From NCBI GenBank assembly GCA_029747015.1, contig JAKOGI010000139.1, positions 886,001 through 950,000 of the forward strand: a DNA stretch of 64,000 nt, given 5' to 3'. The notes beneath the pieces are model-generated. The model was not told the DNA's origin. It made no database searches and was given only the letters and a program-made list of their open reading frames with translations. Shown piece by piece: positions 38,462 to 50,665 of this stretch (its first letter is position 1; each line of letters starts with the position of its first letter). Position numbers and translations under genes: made by a program. The DNA comes from Carnegiea gigantea. Lineage: Eukaryota > Streptophyta > Magnoliopsida > Caryophyllales > Cactaceae.

Positions 38462-41400
38462 TCAAGTTGGAGGGAGTACACGAGGAAAACCCCAACTTAC
38501 CAAGAAGGTAGTGATGCTGTAAACCAGAAGGGATTTGGTGAATAAATCAGCTAGTTGCTCAGTGGTTTTGGTGTGAGATAGAGATATTAAACCTTCATGG
38601 AGTTTCTCCCTCACAAAGTGGCAGTCTAATTCAATGTGTTTGGTACGTTCATGGAAAATAGAATTTTTGGCAATATAAATGGCTACCTGGCTATCACACT
38701 TGAGAGGTATAGACATAATGGAAGGGACTTATAGCTCAGAAAGAAGTCTGGTGAGCCAAGCAAGTTCAGCAGTAATGGTTCTCATGGATCTGTACTCCGC
38801 CTCAGCAGAGGATAAGGCTACAGTAGGTTGTTTCTTGGATTTCCAAGAGATAGGACTGCCTCCTAACATAATAAAATAGCCACTAACAGATTTCCTTGTG
38901 CATGGACATTGAGCCCAATCAGAGTCACAATAGGCTTGAAGGCTGTAATCTGACTTATCATTGAAAATCAACCCTTGAGAAGGATTTTGCTTGATGTATA
39001 TGAGAGTATGCAGGGCAGCAGTCATGTTGAATTTTGTGGGAGCCTGGAGAAACTGGCTAAGGTACTGCACTGAGAAAGCAATATCTGGTTTGGTATTGGT
39101 AAGGTAATTGAGCTTACCTACCAATTTTCTGTAAGTGGTGCCATCAGATAGAGGATCTTCAAGTGCTGCAGTTTTGGAAAGGGGGCCCAAGGGACAAGTT
39201 GTAGAAGAAATGGTGTCACACTTGAATTCTTTCAATAAATCCAAAGCAAACTTCGTTTGAGTCAAGATCAATCCATTTGAAACTTCAACAATCTCCATGC
39301 CCAAAAAGCAATTGAGGTCCCCCAAATCTTTGATCTTGAACTTGTCATCTAAGAAACCTTTTAAGGCTGTGATTTCTTTAGGATCGTTGCCTGTAATAAC
39401 AATGTCATCCACATAAACAGCAAGGAGCTGTTTTGAAAAAAGAGAATAATCATTTTTGGAATGTTGAAAGCCAAGGCCCCTCAAGGTTTCTGAAAATTTG
39501 GCATACCATTGTCTTGAGGCCTGTTTCAGCCCATACAGTGATTTTTTCAGCTTGCAAACTGTAGTGGGGTAAGGAACATCAAGCCCTGGAGGAGGTTTCA
39601 TGAATATATCTTCATCTAGATCACCGTGGAGAAATGCATTATTGACATCTAGCTGGTAGATAGGCCATTTCTTTTTTACCGCAACAACAAGAAGACATCT
39701 GATGGTTGTCATCTTTACCACAGGGGAGAAAGTTTCATTATAGTCAATTCCCTCCTTTTGAGTGAATCCTCGGATTACCAGCCTAGCTTTGCATCTTTCA
39801 AGCCTCCCATCTGCCTTGTATTTAATTTTGTAAACCCATTTACAGCTTATGGGTTTCTTGCTAGGTGGCAAAGTAAATATATCCCAGGTATGATTTACTT
39901 GCAAGGTATCAAATTCCTTCTTCATGGCTTCTTGCCATTCAGGTTTTGTGGCTGCTTCCTCATAAGAAGAGGGTTCACTATAAGTATCCAAATTCTGAAG
40001 TAAATGAGAAGCAGTCGGAGAAATACTACTGTCATGAATGGTTGTGACATTACAGCATATGGAAGTAATAGTATTAGAACAATATGAATGTGTAAATCCA
40101 TTGTGCTGTGAGGTAGCATTATTACACACATAATCTGACAAATATGAAGGGGTCCTGTGCCTTCGAGTTGACTTTCTTATCTGAATAGAGGATGAATTAG
40201 GATGTCCTAGTGATGTGAATGTCTGAGAGTGAGGTTAAAAATCAAACTGAAGATTATGTGGAGAAGTTGTTTCTGAAACAGAAGCATTCTGAACCTCATT
40301 CTGGTAGTCTGCAGAGAGATGAGCATCAACATTTTGGGAATGAGGAAACACCTGTGACTTGGTGGAAGACTGCAGGAGATAGTAAGGCATAACATGTTCA
40401 TGAAAAATAACATCCCTTGATGTAAAGACTTGATGTGTCTCAAGACTGAGCAATTTATAAGCTTTTTGGCCAAAAGGGTACCCCAGCAAAACACATGGTA
40501 CTGCCCTAGCCTGAAATTTGTCCCTCCCAGCCTTCAAAGTGGAAGCATAACAAAGACTACCAAAGACCTTAAAGTGACTAAAATTGGGTGCTTGTCCAAA
40601 CAGCAAATGGTAAGGACTCAAGCCCTTAAGTATCTTGGAAGGGAATCTGTTAATGAGGTATATAGCTGTCAACACACATTCTCCCTAGTATTTCAGAGGT
40701 AAACCTGAATGAAATAATAGAGCCCTAGAAGTTTCCAGGAAGTGTTTATATTTCCTTTCAACAATGCCATTCTGTTGTGGAGTTCCCACACAACTAGTTT
40801 GATATATGATCCCTTTGGACAGAAAGTAAGCAGCAGTGTGTTTACTCAGCCCCAATTCAAGGGCATTATCTGACCTAATGGTCTTTACTCTGGTATTAAA
40901 CTGAGTATAAGCCATTTATACAAAAGCCTTGATCAAATGTATTGCAATGCTTTTTGTTACTAAAAGATGTGTCCATGTGGTTCTACTATATTCATCTACT
41001 ATAGTGAAAAAGTATTTGTAACCATTGTAAGTCTAAACCCTGTATGGTCCCCATAGATCAATGTGAATAAACTCAAAACTATGAGTAGAATGAATTTGAC
41101 TATGAGGGAAGGGGAGCCTATGTTGTCATCCCTTGGAACAAATCAAGCATTGTTTTATTGAATCATGAGAGTTGTGATGAGATAACAAGCCCAATTTTTA
41201 TAATTTTGTAAAAGATATATGACCAAGCCTAGCATGCCAAATATCTTCAGTGGTCATGCTGGCATTACAAGTAGAGTTATGACTAACTGATGAGATTCTC
41301 TGTGTGTTGAGCTTGTCTAAATAATTTGATGCTGTTGGTGGACTTGAATACAGCAGATACAAACCAGCATAGTGCTCACCAAGAACCTGAGGCCTCCTCA

Positions 41401-42907
41401 TTAAAGGGGCCTGCACAATACAATACTTAGGTGTGAAGACAACCAAGAAATTGTGCTGAGTAGAAAGCTTGCTAACTGACAGCAGATTATACTTGAATCC
41501 AGGTATATAAAACACTCCATATAATGCCATTGTGTTGTTAATCAACACTGTGCCAACATATGTCACTGTCATGAAGGTTCCATTTGGCAAGTTGACTGTA
41601 TGAGGTCTAACAAGGACTTCCAAGTTGATAAACAAGTCCTTGTTGTGACACATCTGGTCACTAGCTCCAGTGTCCACAATCCAAGTATTTTCCCAATTAG
41701 ATATAGATGATAGCAAGCATAAACTGTGTCTAGGATCAATTGTATCTGTACTTGCAAAACTGGTGAAGGCTGCAGCACCAGTGTTGTAATAAGATCCTTG
41801 AGCTGTAGTGTTAGTGTTGTACGCAGTCTTACTCAACTAAACATTCTGAAGTAAGGCCATGAGTTGTGAGGACTGTTCTGAAGTTAAACCAGGTACTACA
41901 GGTTGTTGATTCTGTGAGATAGATCCACGATGGTCATTCTCTTGATCATCTGCTTAAGCAAATGCAACCATTCTTCTACCTCCTCTGAACTTGTAGTTTG
42001 GTGGAAAACCATGAAGTCTATAGCACTTCTCAATGGAATGGCCTGGTTTCTTGCAATAGTTGCAATAGAGGCTGGATTTCTTTCCTTTGTTTCTTTCAAA
42101 TCTGTTATGGGATGGATCAATTCTTGAATCAACCCTGTCCATTCTTCCTCTGTGAAATTGTTGTGGTTTATGGACTTCAGCAGCAAGGAATGCAGAGTCT
42201 GCCAAAAAATGACAAGCAGACGCGATCTCTCTTTGTTTTTCTTCTTGAATCAACATAGAATAAACTTGACTTATGGAAGGTAAGGGAAACATCATCAGAA
42301 TGTTGCCTCTAACAGCATTGTAATCATAATTTAAACCCATCAAGAACTATAACAGTTTTTGATTTCGTTCCCTTTGGAGCATTCTTTCAGCAGATGCACA
42401 GGAGCAAGGAGGAACTTCATCAAGATCATCTAATTCATCCCACAAGCTTTTCACCTCAGTAAAATAGGTTGATATATCATTTGCTCCTTGGCTGGCATTG
42501 CACATTTCTTTTTGAACTTGATATAGCTTTGCACTATTGACTTGGCCAAATCTCTCCTCTAACTCTACCCACATTTGCCTGGCAGATTTGGCATAAATGA
42601 TGCTATCCGCAATGTTTTTACTCAGGACATTCAAAACCCAAGACATTACCATGTCATTACATTTCACCCATTTTTTGAAATTAGGCGAATTGGATACAGG
42701 TTTAGCAAGAGTGCCATCAACAAAATACAGTTTACTTTTAGTAGACAAAGCAATAGTCATAGCACATTTCCAAGAACCAAAACCATTTCCATCAAATACT
42801 GAAGATACAATAAGCAGACCTGGATGATCAGAAGGGTGGAGAAAGTATGCTTCAGCAAGATCTTCGGCAGAGAGCACAACTTCAGAGGTTGAAGCTAGAG
42901 CCGCCAT
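38462..42907 (-). pseudogene. Copia gag-pol polyprotein with nine in-frame stops
   Basis: One reading frame runs from the ATG at 42907 to the TGA at 38462, without any frameshift. Seen in order: gag (SSVFDGNGFGSWKCAMTIAL), zinc knuckle CNYCKKPGHSIEKC, protease WIVDTGASDQMC, pre-integrase HARLGH, integrase with [12 protein letters not shown], reverse transcriptase with KARLVIRGFTQKEGIDYNET and the active site YVDDIVITG, and RNase H with AYCDSDWA and ALSSAEAEYRSM. In-frame stops at 42344 (TAG), 41951 (TAA), 41837 (TAG), 41198 (TAA), 41126 (TGA), 41033 (TAG), 40685 (TAG), 40235 (TAA) and 38729 (TAA) (lower coordinate of each) prevent a full product. Confidence 0.95.
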
Positions 42908-43135
42908 TGACAGGAACCAGTTACTAACAAGAAGGAGTTTGAAGATTCATTAAAGAATGAATCTCTGAATTCTTTGATTTATAGCAGAGTTAGCTGGAGA
43001 ATCAAGCCAGTCAATCGAAAGAAAAAGAAAATGCGCTTGGGATGAAAGCTTGATCAGTTTGACGAAACAAACCCAATTTGATCGAAGAGAAGGAAGATTA
43101 GTGTGCGGAATCCAAAGATCCCTGCTCTGATACCA

Positions 43136-43402
43136 TGTTGACAATGGTGAATATCTAGAGAAAGAATTGAGTCAGAAAGAAATGTATGAGAGATGAGAAC
43201 ATCTCTCTCTTGATCTTATTGATAGAGAGCATTGGTCATGAAAACGAATGTATACTGCAAATAGAATGTTGTGCTATATATATACAAGTGTCTTGCTCAT
43301 AACAGAAAACAGGTGAGGCTGGAGTTAGTTGTAACAGACTAAAACAGCAAGCTAACAGAATGCTAACTGCCTAACTGTCTAACTAACTAGCTACCTCCAA
43401 CA
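43136..43402 (-). repeat. 5' LTR of the copia element
   Basis: Direct repeat of 38188-38454; carries the promoter side of the element on the minus strand. Confidence 0.95.
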
Positions 43403-43407
43403 TATAT

Positions 43408-44633
43408 TTAATTTTTTTTCCCATATAGTTTAGTGATTAAACAAAAGAGTAAAATAACTAACTAGTGTGTAGACTATTTAGGGTTTGAAATTTTAGTTGT
43501 TAAACTTTTTGATTCAAAATTTTTAGTTGGTTAATCTAACACTGTTAAAAGTATAATGAAATATTCTATAATGATTCTTCAATGTTTTTTTTTTTCAAAT
43601 TTTATATTATCAATATTTTAGCTATTTATTGTTCAAATTTTTGTAGCTTTTTTACCATTACTGAAGCCAAAATTTTAAGTTGGTTAATCTAGTGTGTTAC
43701 AAAATATGTTTACAAAATAAGTTGGTTAATCACAATCTAAGCACAAATGCACGATTCTTGATATAGGACTGATCTTGATGATCCCCCCAACACAGTAGAG
43801 ATTGATGGAGAAGGGGAAGACATTCAATATGAGGGATTGATTGCATGGAAGTAAACGTGATTAAGTGTTAGTATAGTTGAGTTAACAACATTTTTTAAAG
43901 AAATTTACATCAAATATCAAGATGTTAGTGAGCATAGTGATTGAAAAATAGAGAAAGATAATAGACTATTAATAAAAAAATATTAACAAAATTTCAACTC
44001 CAAAATAATTTATACACTAATCAGTTAATTACTCGATATAGTGATATATACTTAATAGAGTTAGATTCACTACTTACATTTTTAACCAAAAAATTACCAA
44101 CTAAAAATAAAAATCCTAAATATTTTAAATACTAGATAACTAAATTACTCTAATATAGTTTTGTGGGATGACACGTGTGTCACTATAAACACTCTTAAAT
44201 GTCGTAATTCAACCTAAATAAATGTGTTTTGTGGTAGACACAATTTTACGATTAGTTGCTCATTGGGCACTTAACTCCGTATTGTTTTATTTTGATAAAA
44301 AATTTATATTTAAGTCATTGTTATTTGTTCTTTATATTTAGATTGCACAATGTTTTCATCTAACGATGCCCAAAGTCTAGTTCATCATGGAAAAAAAGAT
44401 AAATATGGGAGTCCCATGACATTCCTTAAAGTATTAGTATAACAAAGTTTTATGTTAATCTACTATGACTTGCATAAGAAAACGACATCCAAAACAAAAT
44501 TAACGCAAATTAAATTCGGTTCATGTTCACCTTTTAAACTTACATAATCATCAAAAAATTACAAGGTGACGTCCGCATGTACCATCTAACAAGTCCATAA
44601 CAAGATAAGCATAATCTATAAATGAAGACCATC
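43408..44633. other. AT-rich intergenic DNA
   Basis: No gene or defined repeat seen. Confidence 0.6.
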
Positions 44634-45122
44634 TCAACCCATGGAAGACGAAGGTAAATTCGGGTAAAGAAGGCTAAGGATGAAATCTTTCTTCCACTCA
44701 TCATCGGGGCATTGATAGAAAACGAAAAGGTCACTCATGTTGGAACTCAACTTCCTCACTGCCGCCATTGCTTGACCTTTAGTGAGCCCTTGGATCTTTG
44801 TCACTTCATTGAACAAACCTTTCTTTTGTTCGTCAAGCTTCAATTTACGAGGCATGATAACTCGTTCATGTTGTTGAGTAGTAGACAAAGCATTTGCGAT
44901 GATTGAAATATGAGAATTCATATCACTCATAAACTTCGACAAGTGAGAAAACACATCATTAAGAGCACAAGCTAAGTCTACAACCCGCTTTCTCTCTTTT
45001 CCCTTGCCCGTTGAAGTTTCCGATGCGTGCGTTTCATGGATAATAAGCAAAACTGTGACGAGCAATTGCAATTGCATTCTCTTCCTCTTCCTCACTAGCA
45101 TCAACTGACGAGATGAATCCAT
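44634..45122 (-). CDS. Small protein related to the C-terminus of plant Myb/SANT-like, Harbinger-associated proteins
   Basis: An open frame of 162 codons from ATG at 45120-45122. The first 34 residues (MDSSRQLMLVRKRKRMQLQL...) are basic, then hydrophobic. The rest (for example LFNEVTKIQGLTKGQAMAAV, DLFVFYQCPDDEWKKDFI) resembles the C-terminal part of plant Myb/SANT-like proteins, which accompany or derive from PIF/Harbinger ORF1. The DNA-binding SANT domain itself is absent. A splice acceptor AACAG lies just before the ATG; a donor at about 46280 (GCAA/GTATGG) would join a GC-rich leader exon at 46281-46400, so the gene may be transcribed. The putative intron holds SINE and LINE remnants. It may be a truncated transposon gene, a domesticated derivative or a pseudogene. 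Confidence 0.5.
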   Translation of the reverse strand: MDSSRQLMLVRKRKRMQLQLLVTVLLIIHETHASETSTGKGKERKRVVDLACALNDVFSHLSKFMSDMNSHISIIANALSTTQQHERVIMPRKLKLDEQKKGLFNEVTKIQGLTKGQAMAAVRKLSSNMSDLFVFYQCPDDEWKKDFILSLLYPNLPSSSMG

Positions 45123-45330
45123 TTTCTGTTAAAATCATAACCAAATTGATATTGATTAAAAAAAAACTGCATACCCAAGCACTAGCATATCAAATTAGAA
45201 AGTGAGGATCAAACAAGACTGATAAGAGGAATGACATTTATCCAAGCATCAGACCATAATTCAAGATAACAGATCAATTTGACAAATCAATGTGTCCAAG
45301 CCATCAAACCAAAAGATTAACATATCAACA

Positions 45331-45435
45331 ACCTCCCAGTGTGGGTTCCGCTTTCGCGGGGTCTGGGGAGATCCAGGTGTAGACAACCTTACCTCAACCG
45401 GTATAACTGTCCGTTGAGAAGCTGATTCCAAGAGA
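45331..45435 (-). mobile_element. Au-type SINE remnant, copy 1
   Basis: On the plus strand CAACAACCTCCCAGTGTGGG, then GCGGGGTCTGGGGAGATCCA and GTAGACAACCTTACC, then GCTGATTCCAAGAGACCC: the reverse complement of the Au SINE body with its GTT-rich tail. A second copy is at 50557-50665. Family from memory of the conserved core; edges approximate. Confidence 0.6.
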
Positions 45436-45748
45436 CCCACAAAACGAGAATTTGTGAAAACATTTCATAGGAGAAGGATTTTGTGGAAATAATTGTATAA
45501 AAGGACGATTTTGGGAACATATTTTAAGGAGCAAAACTAAAGATAAGCATGACGTAGTTGAATAAAGGAGTACTAAATAAGGGACAGTAGCTATGTAGAC
45601 ATTAGTACCACGAAGCAGAGGAAGGAATCATACCTTAGCCAACAGACATAGTCAAACAATGTTTCTTCTCAGATAAAAGTACCACCTGCATACAAACACA
45701 ATATCCGAAAAACAACAACCAACCTATCATAACGCAAACGAAAGGTAG

Positions 45749-46040
45749 CTACGAAGCCACCTCTCTGAGATCTAAGATTTTAATCATATTCCGCCAAAGT
45801 CTCCTATCCTGAGCCACGTCCTCCGTCAGCCCGACAACTTTCAAATCCTTTCTAATCACCTCGTCCAAATTCTTCTTAGGTCGCCCCTTCCCTCTTTTCC
45901 CTTCGGAGATGTTAATGCTCTCGCATCGCCTCACTGGAGCTTCCATGCTCCTTCTTTTTATATGGCCGAACCATCTGAGTCTTGTTTCTCTCATCTTATC
46001 TTCGATAGGCGCAACTTTAACTGAGTCTCTAATTATTCCA
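45749..46040 (-). pseudogene. LINE reverse transcriptase C-terminal fragment
   Basis: Minus-strand frame SVKVAPIEDKMRETRLRWFG, then HIKRR...PVRR, GKRGKGRPKKNLDEVIRKDL and DVAQDRRLWRNMI. RLRWFGH(I/V)xRR followed by RGRPKxxxxExIKxDL and DRxxWR is the characteristic tail of plant non-LTR retrotransposon ORF2. The reverse transcriptase core is absent, so this is a 5'-truncated relic. It lies in the putative leader intron of the gene at 44634. Confidence 0.8.
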
Positions 46041-46280
46041 AAAGATTAACATATCAATCAACCGAAAATGAACGAAAAACAAACAAAAATCATTATTATA
46101 TCAAATTGGAAATTGATGATCGATGTGAACATATTAGAACCAATCGATACATATTATGTCGAATAAGTTGAAATCGAAAAACGAACCGAAAAAACCAAAA
46201 AAAGGAAACTGAACAGATCGGGTAAAGGGAACCACGAAAATGAGACAGATGAAAGGAAAAAATGAAAGAAAATACCATAC

Positions 46281-46400
46281 TTGCAGCGTCGTCGACATTT
46301 TCCGGCGTCGTCGACTGCTGCCCTACGACCACCACTTCCGGCGTCTACGGCGGCGCCCTCTCTCCCCCCCCCCCTTCACTTCACGGTTAGGGTTTCGGTA
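46281..46400 (-). other. Possible leader exon of the 44634-45122 gene
   Basis: A GC-rich patch (CGACGACGCTGCAA then GTATGG on the minus strand) unlike the AT-rich surroundings, with a consensus donor. No good ATG in it; it would be 5' UTR. Confidence 0.35.
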
Positions 46401-46544
46401 ATGGGTGTGACTATGGAGTACAAACAGAAAGTGAGCAAATGAAGATGCGACTGAGCAAGTGAGAATTGGGCAAAATAAATTTGTTATATTTTTTTTAATT
46501 TTTAGGTCTTTAATGTGATCCCAATGTATGAGGGTTGGGACTTA

Positions 46545-46927
46545 GAGCATTCCCAGCCAGAGTTCCGAATTTTGGAATTCTATCATGCCACATCAATAAA
46601 AGTTTCATAATTTTATAACTTGCATCTCATCACTTCTCCAACCTATGGAATTCAATTTTAATCATCCAATAAAAATATTTGTCATGGACCAATCTTATAA
46701 CACATAACTTATTTTTTAAATTATTTAAAAATTATATACTTACTCCAAAAAAAAGGAAAACGAAAAAGATCAGAAAAAGACAAAAAAATTTGGCACGGGA
46801 GGAGGAACGCGCAGGCGGTCTGCCACGCGTGTCCCTCTCCATTTCCCCAGGCTGCGAGCGCATCCCAAGAACACGTGTGACATGCAGGCCGCCCTCCTTC
46901 CCCGCGTGTATACGGCTGCAACTGCTC
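46545..46927. mobile_element. Harbinger/Tourist-like MITE, copy C
   Basis: Begins GAGCATTCCCAGCCAG and ends GCTGCAACTGCTC (its imperfect inverse), flanked by TTA (46542-46544 and 46928-46930). Same family look as copies A and B, sharing the CAATAAAA...CACATAACTTA interior style. Confidence 0.7.
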
Positions 46928-46930
46928 TTA

Positions 46931-49900
46931 TAAACCCCTCGATGGAGGGGATTCAAGTGTCCTTAAAATTCTAACCAAACATTAAAATATTATACCTGAT
47001 ATATGAGGGTTTAAGTTTCGTTCATAGGGTCTTAAAATCTTAGGAATTTAGTAGCATGTTTATTTGTTGGAATGTGGGTCTATTTATAGGTGGTTTCTGT
47101 AAACTGTGAATAACATGATACACATTATATACTCTTGGCTTCTGTTCGAGATAATTGTGAGGAATACTAAGAACTCTATTTGCTCCTATTATGAGACACT
47201 GCAATGCTTGATGGCCACCAGCATATGTGGCAAATGCAAGAGACCAATCTTCTCAGCTTGAATTTTCATTGTGATTTGTTATAGCTTCTTGGTATGCAAA
47301 TTTGTATCTTCCATGAATTCATGGTATTTACATCACGATGTCATTCATATGAAAAGGTGGAAAATTGGGATCGAATGCTGCAGACAAGCTAGCAAGATTA
47401 TTTCTCCACAATCCTAGCATGAGAATCCCGTTAGACGAAGTTATTTCTCCACAATCCTAGCATGAGAGTCCCCTTTCTTACCCACCCTTTCATGGGTAGG
47501 AAGCCAGTGTTCTTAGAATCCACTATTCTCTTTTAACATCGATGCAGTAGACGCATTTATCCAGTATGCAAGATGCTCCTCAGAGCCTTACTTTGCAGTG
47601 GAATTTGTGTTTCATAGATTCATTTTTCAATATAAGTATATACTGAATTTCTATAAAGGGATATGCATGGCTGTTCAAGCATTTGTACCCTCTGAAAGCC
47701 AAGGAGTTTGAGCCTCTTATTTGGCTATGCTCTGTTTTCATGTCACTGCTCTAGGCCCTGCATTGTATTTCTAATGAATTAACACATTCCTACTAGGTTA
47801 ACACAGTGCTTTCCCTTAATTGTACTGTGATATGTTCAATTCTGCTAATGGGACATCTATTTTGTTGTCTTAATGGATCCTGCCAGGAGGCATCAGAAGA
47901 GGCTTTGGATTAGAGATTGTTTGCAAAATCTACTAACCTGTGATTTCGTTGAAGGCACGGATTATTGACTACTTGACAGGCTACATCATCTGTTGTTCTC
48001 AACGGTAGAGTAGCTGAAGATTTTGGCAACTTATGTCGATTTTCCAAAATCTAAATTCTTGATTTAACTGAACCTTTGTTGTTGGAGTTCTTGTCTAGGT
48101 GTTGCAGGCTAAACTCATCTGAAATGCTCCCTGCAGGACCCCCTCTTCCTTGTTTTTGGGTGGGTGGGGAGGGGGGGGGAGCGGTTGGGATATTGGGACT
48201 GGGATTCTGGTTCCCAACTGAGTAACTACTGGTGATATTTACTGTACTATTTTCTCCATGATCTGATTGGACCTTGTTTAATTTCTTGAAATCTTTGAAT
48301 TGGGAGCTGACAATGATGAGAATGGGATTTGGTGTGGTGGGATATAAGAAAAACTGCAAAATCTTGGACTTCTGTGAAGCACCTTTCAGAGCCAACTATG
48401 CTGTTCCATTTTTGCAACCACGAAACTTGCTTATTATGGGTAATATTGCAAAATTTTGCATTAATTTCTTTCAAGATAACTATAACCTTGCCTACTACAT
48501 TTGGCTCAGCCTGTTGTTGATCTACTTTTGAACAAGTAATCTGCTCAAAAAATAATAAATCTGACACTTAGGGATGTTTGAGGGATGCTGCACAAGTTCT
48601 TGAATGTATCTATGATATAACTACATTAATCAGAATGCCAAAATAGAGAGAATAAAGAGTCATAAGTATAGTTCTAATTTGTTTGATTGTGGTATGTTCT
48701 GTGACCTGAATGACTGAACCCCTATCTTTCTTGAATGAATTTGCTGTTTTTAGTTAGTCTAAGGGCAGATTCTTTAATAAATTTTAAAAAGGGTAGATTC
48801 TATTCTAGCAAAAATGCAGGTTTGTTGCATTAGATAAGTTTCATTGATAAAGATATCGTTTTAGCCTAATTAGCCTGAGTGATAAATAACTTGTGACAGT
48901 TTCTATCTGCAGTGATTACCTCGGCAGTAGATCAATCATCGCATGCTGGCATCCCTTATTGTAGATGATAAGATACTGCTGTTTCATCTGGAGCACAATG
49001 TGGTACGTTTTGCTCAATTTCTTGGTGAATTTGTGGAAATTCCGTTGTTATAAGCTCCGGCATATATCTGTGATTAGGCCAAGACATTATATGAGACATT
49101 TGACATTGCTTCTAATGGTAAACAAGTTGGCCTACTGTTCAGCAGTCTCATAACTTTGTTGTCGTGTATCTAGGTCCAAAACGTTCATCAGGGTTGAGCC
49201 ACAGTAGAGGGGGGATGAGCCAAGATGCTGTAAAATTCAGATTAGGTCTGAGAAAGAAGAAAATGGAACCAGTGCGAGTGATGTTTATCGTTGTAACATA
49301 CACTTTGACGTGCATTTTGAGAATTATCAAGATTATGCACCTTATAGAAGCTTCTATTTATGGGCACTCATTAAGGAAACTACTTGCCTCTTAGGGTGAC
49401 TTAGATGGTATTTTTGATACCAACTGCAGAAGGTAGTTACCTTGCATTGAGAGAGTTGTGCTGCCATATGTCTTATCTAATGCCAGCCAAATTTATGATC
49501 ATGATGGCTATCAAAATTCTTACTTTGTTATAACAGGAAGTCAAAGATTTGCTTTCCAGATTTAGGAATCAGAAGCGTATTGAGTGCTGAGGAGAAGGAT
49601 GAAAACACGCACTTGCGTCTGCCATAGGAAAGTTGGTATAGTTCTATAAAGTCTTGGTGCAACAAGCCAGTAACTTGAAAAATACTCGGCTTGTTTTCTG
49701 TCTCCTCCTAAAGGTTTGTGCTCCATCATACAGGTCCTTTATGAATTGTATAGAACCAACTTTTCAACAACTCTGATATATACTTTCTTCAGGTTGACAA
49801 ACAGCATAACTATCTTTCTATCTCTCATTAAAATGCCCTTTAAATCTTTGGAAGCTGTGTTGCAGATTTATCACTCTGCAGCTGATGTCCCTGTCTTGAG

Positions 49901-50556
49901 ACCTGTCTAGAGACCTAATTAGTTCTGAATATTATACGTCTTCATTCACCTCCTTGTAATATTTTTGGTTTTGCACAAAAACTTTATGGTTAAATCATCT
50001 GCTTAATCCCTTTCCAATTAAAGCCTCGAGAAACCCTTTGTTCTCATATACAGATATCTCTGCACGTATCCTCCACTCCGTACTTTTAACTTCACATTGA
50101 AGAGTTTTTAAGTCATGTAAGTCGCACACTGTCCAGAGCACTGCTAGTTCTCAGAATCTCAGCAGGAATGTCATCCTTTGGTACCCATAATGGTGCCTTT
50201 TCAACTTCACCTTTAGCATGTGTTGCGTGAAAGTACAATTTGATTTCCTACATAGTCATGGATATCTTAAGATTGATGTTCTGGTTTCCAGTAGATTCCG
50301 TTCAGTGAAGGACGCGAGACTGTGACACTAACTTTGCTATTTTCATTTGATCTCATCTTCTCGAGCACCTTCCTCCATAGGTTTTATTACCTTTCATTGT
50401 TATGACTTGTGAGCTCTCTAACTGTTCCTCTTCTCATGTCTTATTTTGAAGTTATCCCTTCAGCCTGTTTGTTCTCCGTTGCCTCTTATGAGTCTTTGTA
50501 ACACATCATACTACCTTCTTTGCATCTTTCTTTGCATACATGATTTCTCCCAAGTA
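46931..50556. other. Gene-poor region, nothing recognised
   Basis: No ORF matches a family I know. The sequence is less AT-rich than usual intergenic DNA, so a decayed gene or a non-coding transcript cannot be excluded. A 33-base phrase with TTATTTCTCCACAATCC is duplicated at about 47399-47473. Confidence 0.5.
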
Positions 50557-50665
50557 CAACAACAACTCCCAGTGTGGGTCCTGCTTTTGCGGGGTCTGGG
50601 GAGATCCAGATGTAGACAACCTTACCTCTACCGACAATTCTGCCCGTAGAAAGACTGATTCCAAA
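50557..50665 (-). mobile_element. Au-type SINE remnant, copy 2
   Basis: Plus strand: ACAACAACAACTCCCAGTGT, TGCGGGGTCTGGGGAGATCC, GTAGACAACCTTACC, AAAGACTGATTCCAAATGAT. Collinear with copy 1 and with a clearer (GTT)n tail on the minus strand. Confidence 0.65.

Larger units (their letters stand above)
38188..43402 (-). mobile_element. Full-length Ty1/copia retrotransposon
   Basis: LTRs of 267 bases (38188-38454 and 43136-43402) with TG...CA ends and a perfect 5 bp target duplication TATAT (38183-38187 and 43403-43407). Read on the minus strand, the primer site TGGTATCAGAGC (initiator tRNA-Met type) follows the LTR at 43135, and the polypurine tract GAGGGGGG precedes the other LTR at 38455. The domain order gag, protease, integrase, reverse transcriptase, RNase H defines copia. 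By hand count the two LTRs differ at about 11 of 267 positions, so the insertion is fairly young. Total length 5215 bases. Confidence 0.97.

Noticed and set aside
42575..42827. Plus-strand frames in the copia element
   Set aside because: Antisense shadows of gag.
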